Assembly: GCA_018396935.1 (NCBI GenBank)
Contig: JAGTRA010000036.1
Span: forward strand, 744 to 6,634
DNA: 5,891 nt
Reading direction: 5' to 3'
DNA from: Candidatus Bathyarchaeota archaeon
GTDB taxonomy: Archaea > Thermoproteota > Bathyarchaeia > Bathyarchaeales > Bathycorpusculaceae
This document shows positions 1 to 5,086 of this stretch, piece by piece (the stretch's first letter is position 1; each line of letters opens with the position of its first letter). Below the pieces are notes generated by a model, which did no database searches, had not been told where the DNA came from, and worked only from the letters and a program-made list of their open reading frames with translations. The position numbers were made by a program, and so were the translations under genes.

Positions 1-118
1 TATAGGCGTCATACCCCAGCTCCTTCAAGTAATCCATAATATACTTCACTACAGGACCTTCTTTTCCGGATGGTGACCTTATTTTAGCGAGTTTTTTGAG
101 AATTTGAAGAGTTTGCAT
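1..118 (-). CDS. M20/M42-family metallopeptidase, N-terminal fragment (runs off the left edge)
   Basis: An open frame starts at an ATG (118-116) and continues to the window edge, giving 39 codons. The protein begins MQTLQILKKLAKIRSPSGKE and continues to a KELGYDAY segment at residues 32-39. The pattern of a leucine-rich helix, then I-x-SPSG-x-E, then a helix ending in LGY, is the typical N-terminus of zinc aminopeptidases and deacylases of the M20 and M42 families, which includes LysK-type amino-group carrier hydrolases. The metal ligands lie further in and are outside the window, so the exact family and substrate cannot be decided. The start is supported by a TATA-like box about 27 bases upstream, which implies a leaderless message. 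The gene diverges from the acetyltransferase gene with only 37 bases between the two start codons. Confidence 0.72.
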   Translation of the reverse strand, partial: MQTLQILKKLAKIRSPSGKEGPVVKYIMDYLKELGYDAY

Positions 119-155
119 CAAGGAAGTTTTTAAAATTCAGAGATAAAAGCGTTGA
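119..155. promoter_or_regulatory. Divergent archaeal promoter pair (peptidase and GNAT genes)
   Basis: For the rightward gene, the AT run TTTTTAAAA at 127-135 is centred about 25 bases before the ATG at 156. For the leftward gene, CTTTTATC on the minus strand (149-142) is centred about 27 bases before the ATG at 118. Both spacings match archaeal TATA-to-start distances, so both transcripts are probably leaderless. Neither start has a convincing Shine-Dalgarno sequence. The two boxes are only about 14 bases apart, so binding at one may affect the other. Confidence 0.5.
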
Positions 156-620
156 ATGATGAAGATTAGAAATGTAAAAGCAGAGGATGTTGATCGATTT
201 GTTAGACTATATAGAGAAGCCTATAAAGGACTGGAGGAATATGCCTACACCAAGGAAGTTGATATAATACGCTACTTTAATTGGCTTCTCTCAAGGGATC
301 CATATGGATTTTTTATAATGGAAGAGGACTCCGAAATCATTGGTATAATCGCATGTGATGCCAATTGGTTTAGCCCTTTTGAAGGTAGCTTTGTTGGAGA
401 AATCCACGAGATCTTCGTTCATCCAGATCATCGAGGGAAAGGTGCGGGCAAGATTTTAGTGGAAACAGCTATAGACTACTCTAGAAAAAGAAATCGGAAA
501 ATAGCAGGTTTATGGGTTGGTGTAAAAAATTTAAACGCGAAAGAATTCTACAAAAAATTGGGATTCAGAGAAACCATAACTCTGGGAAAGTGGACGAGAA
601 TGATTAAGGATATACCTTAA
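156..620 (+). CDS. GNAT-family N-acetyltransferase
   Basis: The 154-residue protein has the size and layout of a single-domain GCN5-related acetyltransferase, which moves an acetyl group from acetyl-CoA to an amine. Motif A is clear at about residues 80-101: a strand GEIHEIFVHPDHRG followed by the R-x-x-G-x-G/A pyrophosphate-binding turn (R93, G94, G96, A97, G98). Motif B is seen as N125, A128 and the FYKKLGF segment at 131-137, which is the usual C-terminal signature. The N-terminal IRNVKAEDVDRFVRLY segment is the standard first strand and helix. The substrate cannot be read from the sequence; protein N-termini, small amines and antibiotics are all possible in this family. Tandem ATG codons occur at 156 and 159, and the TATA spacing fits the first. 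No neighbour suggests a function. Confidence 0.9.
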   Translation: MMKIRNVKAEDVDRFVRLYREAYKGLEEYAYTKEVDIIRYFNWLLSRDPYGFFIMEEDSEIIGIIACDANWFSPFEGSFVGEIHEIFVHPDHRGKGAGKILVETAIDYSRKRNRKIAGLWVGVKNLNAKEFYKKLGFRETITLGKWTRMIKDIP

Positions 621-621
621 G

Positions 622-640
622 CTTTTTATCCTTTGTTTTG
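622..640 (+). terminator. T-rich stretch, possible terminator for the GNAT gene
   Basis: A T5 run followed by CCTTTGTTTT lies immediately after the acetyltransferase stop codon. Archaeal RNA polymerase commonly terminates on T-runs without a hairpin. The rest of the 68-base convergent gap up to 688 shows no clear signal for the leftward operon ending there. Confidence 0.4.
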
Positions 641-688
641 AGTGAAACTTCAGATTGTATTAGCAACTAAGTGTCTTCGTTAACTTAT

Positions 689-1444
689 TCAACAAAACCT
701 AAGAGACTCAAGGCCAAGTATTTGAAATAGTTTTTTCCCAGCTTCACATAGGCTCTTTGTAGCATAATCTGGATTTTGCATACTCCTTATAAGCGTCTCT
801 TGAGGGTAAAATTGTGACGCTACATGGATTGTTCGCATACCAACATCTTTGGCGCCTTTAATATCCTCATCCGGACTATCGCCAATATAAATAACTTCAC
901 CAGCACTAACACCAAGTCGCCTAAGGGCTTCATTAAATATCCTCACGTGAGGTTTCCGCCACCCTATGTCCGCTGAAACTAATACGACATCAAAGAAACG
1001 GCTTAAATCAAGTTTCCTAAGCGCAGCATATATTAGAGGCGCATACGTAAAGTTTGAAATTAAGCCAAGCTTAAAGCCGTTCAATGAAAGGATCTTAAGA
1101 ATCTTTTTTGCACAACGTCTAACTCTCAATGAGTTAAGATAGTCATCAAAAAATACATTCACAGCAGTTTTAATGCGGCTATCTTCAGGGCCAATATTAA
1201 ACCCGAGCTTGTTAAGAGCCTCAGAGATCCAAACTGCGTTAGTGACTTCTATGAGTTGCCCATAACGAATCACACGATATTTCTCATGAGATTGAGTGTA
1301 TGCTATTAGGAAGTCATCACATGCCATGCTAAAGCCAGCTTCGCATAAAGCTCTATAAAGCTTCCGTTTAGAAGCTTCCAAGCTATAGCCTTTAACGCTT
1401 ACAAGAGTGCCTATGAAATCGAAAATCACAGCCCTCACGGTCAA
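689..1444 (-). CDS. HAD-superfamily hydrolase-like protein with altered motif I
   Basis: The 251-residue protein has the haloacid dehalogenase (HAD) fold motifs in order. Motif I is FDFIGTL, with nucleophile D9. Motif II is LGLISNF, with S130 and N131. Motif III is WRKPH, with K164. Motif IV is IYIGDSPDEDIKGA at about 185-198, with D189 and D194. Residues about 20-105 form a helical cap insert (C1 type). The second aspartate of the usual DxD is isoleucine (I11). Phosphatases of this superfamily normally need that residue as general acid/base, whereas dehalogenases and some other members lack it, so phosphatase activity should not be assumed. The start is TTG at 1444, chosen because GAGG (minus strand, 1456-1453) lies 8 bases upstream; the GTG at 1438 would be 14 bases away. 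It lies 20 bases after the hypB-like gene, probably in the same transcript. The substrate is unknown. Confidence 0.85.
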   Translation of the reverse strand: MTVRAVIFDFIGTLVSVKGYSLEASKRKLYRALCEAGFSMACDDFLIAYTQSHEKYRVIRYGQLIEVTNAVWISEALNKLGFNIGPEDSRIKTAVNVFFDDYLNSLRVRRCAKKILKILSLNGFKLGLISNFTYAPLIYAALRKLDLSRFFDVVLVSADIGWRKPHVRIFNEALRRLGVSAGEVIYIGDSPDEDIKGAKDVGMRTIHVASQFYPQETLIRSMQNPDYATKSLCEAGKKLFQILGLESLRFC

Positions 1445-1452
1445 AGTATAAG

Positions 1453-1456
1453 CCTC
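1453..1456 (-). promoter_or_regulatory. Shine-Dalgarno site setting the TTG start of the HAD gene
   Basis: GAGG on the minus strand lies 8 bases before TTG at 1444. The site sits in the short gap after the upstream ATPase gene and favours the TTG over the in-frame GTG two codons later. Confidence 0.5.
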
Positions 1457-1464
1457 GCTTCCGG

Positions 1465-2208
1465 TTAAGATTTGAGAATTTTAAATAGACCGCACCCTGA
1501 AATGATCTCATCAAGCCTTTTGGCGAAACCTGTTCTCAATAAGGCATCTATATTGCCAAGGGCATTCTCAATATCGACTTCAAAAGGAATAGTTCCAAGG
1601 AAACGAAGCCCTAAATTCGCAGTCAATCGACTTATGGCGCTCTCCTCCCCAAGTCTCATGTTCTCAATAACGCCTAAGATTGGAATCTTAAGTTCAACAA
1701 GTAGCTTAGCTAGTTTTTTAACCGTTTCAAAAGCCAGAACAGAGGATGTGGTCACTATTAGAAATTCAATTTTCTTAACGAGACGCAATACATCTAAGGT
1801 TGCATCACTAATGCCAGGAGGCATATCTATCACTAGAAAATCTATATCGCCCCAGCGGGTTACCGCAAAAAGCTCTATTAATGCATTGGACAAGTCGGCA
1901 CCTCTAAGGGGTAAAGTTTCATCACGAGAGTACGCAACAATGGACATATACCTTATGCCATACACATCAGCAGGAATTATGCCCTTATCCTCTTTTGGGT
2001 AAATATTCATAACACCTAAGATGACATGAGTTGACGGACTTGTGAAATCTAAATCTAAAAGACCAACTCTAAACCCTTTTCTAACAAGCAGTAAAGCCAA
2101 AGTGGATGCTATAAGACTTTTACCAACTCCACCTTTTCCGCTTGAAATGGCTATTATGCGTTTAATCCCTTTTAGCCTTTCATCTATGATGCTTAGGCGA
2201 GGATCCAT
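1465..2208 (-). CDS. hypB: Mrp/MinD-family P-loop ATPase, probable ATPase-type HypB for nickel delivery
   Basis: The protein has 247 residues when started at the ATG at 2208, one base after the hypA stop. It is a deviant Walker ATPase. The GKGGVGKS P-loop is at 24-31, with the signature lysine K25. The DLDFTSPS switch I region starts at D52, the DMPPG switch II is at 128-132, and IENM is near 181-184. Classical Mrp/NBP35 iron-sulfur carriers have a CxxC pair soon after the ENM motif; here the sequence continues RLGEESAI with no cysteine pair. In Thermococcus kodakarensis an ATPase of this family, rather than the usual GTPase HypB, partners HypA and raises its nickel affinity in an ATP-dependent complex. 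The adjacent Thermococcus-like HypA makes the same role likely here. A longer TTG start at 2223 would overlap hypA by 14 bases; GGGGTG (2221-2216), 7 bases before the ATG, supports the shorter form. The functional name is inferred from context, while the fold is certain. Confidence 0.85.
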   Translation of the reverse strand: MDPRLSIIDERLKGIKRIIAISSGKGGVGKSLIASTLALLLVRKGFRVGLLDLDFTSPSTHVILGVMNIYPKEDKGIIPADVYGIRYMSIVAYSRDETLPLRGADLSNALIELFAVTRWGDIDFLVIDMPPGISDATLDVLRLVKKIEFLIVTTSSVLAFETVKKLAKLLVELKIPILGVIENMRLGEESAISRLTANLGLRFLGTIPFEVDIENALGNIDALLRTGFAKRLDEIISGCGLFKILKS

Positions 2209-2209
2209 T

Positions 2210-2608
2210 TTAACGCACCCCAATTATGCTTTCAAGCCATATACCTCTGCCTTCCTGAACCTCAAAGTCAGGGCTATTACATCTTGGACATTTGATGAAA
2301 GCGTAAATGGCTTCTGGGATAAAGTGAATAGCTTCCGCAGAATCACCAGTCAAGCGATTTCTCTCAAAGAACCATTCGTAACTACAAACTCGACACCTAA
2401 ACCTAGCTCTAACAGTTTCGATAACAAAACGAGCTTCTTGCAATATACCTGTTTTAAGTTGAGATAGAGCAAATTCGAATATGTCAAGTTCAACTTGTTG
2501 AAGTTCTCCAATCCTAATTTTGACTTCTTTAACAGCTTTTAAGCCTTCCTTCTCTGCTATTTGAGTCGCTGAACTAATTACAGCTTCCGCTAAGGCCCAC
2601 TCGTGCAT
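2210..2608 (-). CDS. hypA: Nickel metallochaperone HypA
   Basis: The 132-residue protein is HypA, which inserts nickel during [NiFe]-hydrogenase maturation. It starts MHEWALAEAV; in this family the free N-terminus, H2 and E3 form the nickel site, so the start must be the ATG at 2608. An in-frame TTG four codons upstream would bury that site. The zinc domain has two cysteine pairs, C72-x2-C75 and C107-x2-C110. They are separated by a long insert carrying IHFIPEA (H95), the arrangement known from the Thermococcus protein, where the matching histidine is reported to help bind nickel. The C-terminal VQEGRGIWLESI strand returns to the N-terminal domain. It is the first gene of a leftward unit with the Mrp-type ATPase and the HAD protein. 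A TATA-like box about 26 bases upstream suggests a leaderless transcript. The target enzyme is not in the window. Confidence 0.95.
   Translation of the reverse strand: MHEWALAEAVISSATQIAEKEGLKAVKEVKIRIGELQQVELDIFEFALSQLKTGILQEARFVIETVRARFRCRVCSYEWFFERNRLTGDSAEAIHFIPEAIYAFIKCPRCNSPDFEVQEGRGIWLESIIGVR
2216..2221 (-). promoter_or_regulatory. Shine-Dalgarno-like site for the hypB-type ATPase gene
   Basis: GGGGTG on the minus strand lies inside the last codons of hypA, 7 bases before the ATG at 2208. It indicates coupled translation and favours this start over the TTG at 2223. Confidence 0.45.
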
Positions 2609-2630
2609 AGTAGAAGCCAATACATAAACC

Positions 2631-2638
2631 CATTTAAG
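2631..2638 (-). promoter_or_regulatory. TATA-like box for the hypA unit
   Basis: CTTAAATG on the minus strand is centred about 26 bases before the hypA ATG at 2608. This would place transcription start at or next to the start codon. No Shine-Dalgarno sequence precedes that ATG, consistent with a leaderless message. The remaining bases from 2639 to 2795 show no convincing gene, RNA or repeat. Confidence 0.45.
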
Positions 2639-2795
2639 AATATTGCATTTGAAGAATCAAAAGATACATGCCGTTATGTAACTTACCTTCACACTCATGA
2701 GCGGTAAAATGGTCAATTGATTGAAAATTATACGGAAGTGAGTTTAATATTCACGACTTGAGGAAGTGGTGACCATAAGGTGGGATGAAAAGAGT

Positions 2796-3156
2796 TCACC
2801 AGCTTTTTAGAACAATCATAGTATTAGTGTTTATTACACCATCTATTTTCCTAATTCTTTCGACACACTCGTTGACTTCTGAAATTCCGGTTGCGGATAT
2901 TATGACTGCTATATCATACTCCCCGGTTATCTCATACACCTTCTCAATGTTTGGAGTCTCTCTAAGAATTGCAGATATTTTAGAAGTTGGAACAGATGGG
3001 CTCACAGATATTAGCGATAATGCCTTAGCTTCCTCGTTTCACTCTAGCTCGAACAGCTCCTTCTGAAAGCCCGATTTTCCTACCTATATCACGATAGGCA
3101 GCTCGTCCATCATTTTTCAATATCCGGATAATCTCCAAATCCACATCGTCCAACAT
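2796..3156 (-). pseudogene. Lrp/AsnC-family transcription regulator, broken by a frame-disrupting deletion in the linker
   Basis: From the ATG at 3156 the first frame encodes an Lrp-type helix-turn-helix domain: MLDDVDLEIIRILKNDGRAA, then a YRDIGRKIGLSEGAVRARVK segment. After KRGS it reaches a TAA at 3027-3025. The second half is in another frame, readable from about 3038. It encodes NEEAKALSLISVSPSVPTSK and then the RAM sensor domain, with KVYEITGEYDIAVI, a central helix and the ending NTMIVLKSW, down to a TGA at 2798-2796. Intact relatives have roughly 14-17 residues between the KR of the last HTH helix and the start of the first RAM strand; these are missing. The total of 361 bases is one more than a multiple of three, so a simple frameshift could not restore a full protein. 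GGTGA lies 5 bases before the ATG. The gene is divergent from dapA, so its ancestor may have controlled lysine synthesis. A shorter RAM-only protein could start at GTG 3005, but no clear ribosome site precedes it. An assembly error is possible. Confidence 0.82.
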
Positions 3157-3161
3157 TGCAG

Positions 3162-3166
3162 TCACC
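3162..3166 (-). promoter_or_regulatory. Shine-Dalgarno site of the broken Lrp-family gene
   Basis: GGTGA on the minus strand, matching the 16S rRNA tail, lies 5 bases before the ATG at 3156. It confirms where the original regulator started. Several AT-rich stretches upstream (about 3170-3219) could be its TATA box, but none stands out. Confidence 0.5.
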
Positions 3167-3230
3167 GAAGTTTTATTTACGTTTTAAGGAAAAGAAATAC
3201 GCAAACAATAAAATAAACTTTACCAAAAAC

Positions 3231-3247
3231 CCGAAAACTTTATAAAA
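3231..3247 (+). promoter_or_regulatory. BRE/TATA promoter of the dapA-dapB-aspartokinase operon
   Basis: CCGAAAA (3231-3237), a plausible purine-rich BRE, is followed by CTTTATAAAA (3238-3247), the best TATA box in the window. Transcription should start about 25 bases later, near 3268, leaving a leader of about 30 bases before dapA. The 141-base region between the broken regulator and dapA (3157-3297) would also hold any operator for that regulator; I see no clear palindrome in it. Confidence 0.6.
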
Positions 3248-3286
3248 AATGCTGATACCACAAACCTAGACAGCGTAATAGTTAAC

Positions 3287-3292
3287 GGTGAT
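3287..3292 (+). promoter_or_regulatory. Shine-Dalgarno site for dapA
   Basis: GGTGAT, complementary to the archaeal 16S rRNA 3' tail, ends 5 bases before the ATG at 3298 and fixes that start. Unlike hypA and the left-edge genes, dapA therefore uses a leadered message. Confidence 0.6.
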
Positions 3293-3297
3293 AAGGG

Positions 3298-4329
3298 ATG
3301 TTTAAGGGATGCTACACTGCTCTAGTAACACCGATGCTTAAAAATCATGAAGTGGACTTTAGCGGGCTTGAGAGGCTTGTAGAGTTTCAAATATCCCAAG
3401 GAGTGAATGGAATTTTAGCCGCAGGAACAACAGGTGAAAGTGCAACATTGAATCCCGAAGAGCAAAGAGCTGTAATAGAAAAAGTGCATGAATGCTGCGG
3501 AGATAAAGTTACAGTAATAGCTGGAACAGGTTCAAATTGCACAAAAAAAGCTATGGAAAATACAAAGTATGCCTATGATATAGGGGTAAGGGCCACCCTC
3601 TTAGTAGATCCATATTACAATGGTCCAAGCTCCCTTGAGATAAGGCTGGAGTATATAGCACCGATAGCTGAAAGGTTTCCAGAGATGCAGATAATACCAT
3701 ACGTAATCCCATCCAGAACTGGAACTCAGCTGCTTCCTCAAGATCTAGCGATACTACATAAACAATATCCGAATGTAAACGCCGTAAAAGAGGCCACAGG
3801 AGATCTTGAAAACATGAGACTAACAAGGAGACTGTGTGGCGAAAACTTTGACATACTATCTGGTGATGATGACAAAACATATACCATAATGGCTGACCCG
3901 CTGATAAGGGCCTCGGGTGTTATCTCAGTTATATCTAACATAACCCCCGCCGCCGTACAGAAAATGACGAGTTTAATTCTAGAGGGAAAACTAAAAGAAG
4001 CTGAAGAATTATGCGGAAAACTTAAACCACTCTTCGAAATTGTAACTGTAAAAACTGTGGAGGATACTTCTTTTGGAACTTACCTCGTGAAAGCAAGGAA
4101 CCCTCTGCCATGTAAAACTTTAATGAATATCTTAGGAATGCCGGCGGGTTCATTGAGACCGCCTCTTGGAAAAATGACGAAAAAAGGTTTAGAGAAAGTT
4201 CTGGATGCTGCAAGAAGGGTTTACGAAAACAGTCCCGAAATCCTTAAACCAGTAGAAGATTTTTTCGACGTAAATCTTCAGGACAGGTTATATAATGAAA
4301 AGTTCTGGAAGGATCTAAGCTATGGTTAA
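3298..4329 (+). CDS. dapA: 4-hydroxy-tetrahydrodipicolinate synthase (DHDPS)
   Basis: DapA condenses aspartate 4-semialdehyde with pyruvate, the first committed step toward diaminopimelate and lysine. The 343-residue protein is a class I aldolase TIM barrel. The GTTGES loop lies at 43-48 (T44, T45), YYN at 106-108 (Y107), IPYVIPSRTG at 133-142 (Y135, R140), and the Schiff-base lysine K164 lies in AVKEATGD. R140, which binds the substrate carboxylate in true DHDPS, argues against the related KDG aldolases. SGDDD at 188-192 and the RNPLPCK segment near 267 are also typical. The family is usually about 290-300 residues; here about 35-40 extra residues follow the last barrel helix, ending near LQDRLYNEKFWKDLSYG. 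Its stop overlaps the dapB start by 8 bases, so the two are probably translationally coupled. Confidence 0.93.
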   Translation: MFKGCYTALVTPMLKNHEVDFSGLERLVEFQISQGVNGILAAGTTGESATLNPEEQRAVIEKVHECCGDKVTVIAGTGSNCTKKAMENTKYAYDIGVRATLLVDPYYNGPSSLEIRLEYIAPIAERFPEMQIIPYVIPSRTGTQLLPQDLAILHKQYPNVNAVKEATGDLENMRLTRRLCGENFDILSGDDDKTYTIMADPLIRASGVISVISNITPAAVQKMTSLILEGKLKEAEELCGKLKPLFEIVTVKTVEDTSFGTYLVKARNPLPCKTLMNILGMPAGSLRPPLGKMTKKGLEKVLDAARRVYENSPEILKPVEDFFDVNLQDRLYNEKFWKDLSYG

Positions 4330-5086
4330 AATATGTGTCGCAGGCGCCACTGGGAAAATGGGAAGTACTGTAATACAGGAAGCCATAAAGAGGGGTTTTA
4401 AGGTAGTAGGAGCATTAGCGGCTTCGGATGAGCCGTCTATAGGAAGGACTCTTTCTGAGCTTGGAATATGCAACCTCAACCTAAAGGTGCAAAGCCCCGC
4501 GGAGCTTGAGGCGGCTGTTAAAAATGCTGACGTATATGTGAGCTTTACAACACCAAAAGCTGAGATGGCTAATATCCCAATGGGAACTACAGGCTTTACA
4601 GAAGAAGAATATGAAAGGTTGAAGGAGTATACCGCCAAAAGAGTGCCTGCGGTCTTCGCTCCAAACTTTTCAATAGGAATGAATTATGTCCTAAAAATAC
4701 TGAAGACGATAAAAATGTTGCCAAAAGAGTATGATATAAGCATTTTTGAGGCTCATCACTTTGAGAAAAAAGATGCGCCAAGTGGAACTGCTCGTTCAAT
4801 AGCCAAGATTATCTCAGATATAAGGGGGTACGATCAAATAGTTCATGGAAGAGAAGGAATAAGCCCGAGAAAGCCTAGAGAACTTGAGGTTGTCTCAGTT
4901 AGAGGAGGAGGGATACCCGGAATTCATAGGATAATAATAGCCGGACCATATGATATGATAACGATAGAGCATACAGCATTTTCAAGAAATGTTTTCGCTC
5001 AAGGAGCTCTTTACGCCGCACAGTGGCTTATGAAGCAAACCAGACCAGGCGTGTACTCGATGGAGGAGGTTTTAGAGCAAGTATGA
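4322..5086 (+). CDS. dapB: 4-hydroxy-tetrahydrodipicolinate reductase with a short internal gap
   Basis: DapB reduces the DapA product with NAD(P)H to tetrahydrodipicolinate. The 254-residue protein starts with the Rossmann motif GATGKMG (8-14). The catalytic segment is EAHHFEKKDAPSGT at 143-156, where H145 and K149 match the catalytic histidine and lysine of the E. coli enzyme. The C-terminal SRNVFAQGALYAAQWL is also typical. One part is abnormal. Between FTTP (75-78) and GTTGF (88-92) only 13 positions separate the F from the G; the E. coli and Thermotoga maritima enzymes have 23. About ten residues covering the end of a helix and the strand leading into GTTGF are missing, in frame. This should disturb the cofactor-binding domain, so activity is uncertain. 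The start overlaps dapA by 8 bases, with GGAAGGATC shortly upstream. Confidence 0.88.
   Translation: MVKICVAGATGKMGSTVIQEAIKRGFKVVGALAASDEPSIGRTLSELGICNLNLKVQSPAELEAAVKNADVYVSFTTPKAEMANIPMGTTGFTEEEYERLKEYTAKRVPAVFAPNFSIGMNYVLKILKTIKMLPKEYDISIFEAHHFEKKDAPSGTARSIAKIISDIRGYDQIVHGREGISPRKPRELEVVSVRGGGIPGIHRIIIAGPYDMITIEHTAFSRNVFAQGALYAAQWLMKQTRPGVYSMEEVLEQV
5062..5070 (+). promoter_or_regulatory. Shine-Dalgarno site for the aspartokinase gene
   Basis: GGAGGAGGT lies within the last dapB codons, 12 bases before the ATG at 5083. The spacing is long, but the match is the strongest purine-rich ribosome site in the window. With the ATGA overlap, it points to coupled translation. Confidence 0.45.

Noticed and set aside
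156..162. ATGATGA as the C box of a C/D guide RNA
   Set aside because: It is the tandem start codon region of the acetyltransferase gene, and no matching D box and guide arrangement was seen.
1472..2002. Long plus-strand open frame
   Set aside because: It is antisense to the P-loop ATPase gene, whose motifs are unmistakable, and its translation is a low-complexity Ser/Lys/Arg-rich product with no domain.
1465..2208. Assignment of the ATPase as an Mrp/ApbC iron-sulfur carrier
   Set aside because: The CxxC pair that holds the cluster is absent after the ENM motif, and the gene is joined to hypA.
2042..2467. Plus-strand open frame across the hypA/hypB junction
   Set aside because: It is antisense to two well-supported genes and has no recognisable motif.
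2741..2757. Imperfect palindrome GTGA...TCAC upstream of hypA as an operator
   Set aside because: Only four bases per arm match and it is about 100 bases from the promoter, so chance is sufficient.
3025..3042. Programmed frameshift joining the two Lrp halves
   Set aside because: A frameshift alone would still leave the linker of about 14-17 residues missing, and no slippery heptamer or downstream structure is evident.
2785..3066. Plus-strand open frame with a hydrophobic start
   Set aside because: It is the antisense of the Lrp RAM domain; the apparent membrane-like stretch is a by-product of the opposite coding strand.
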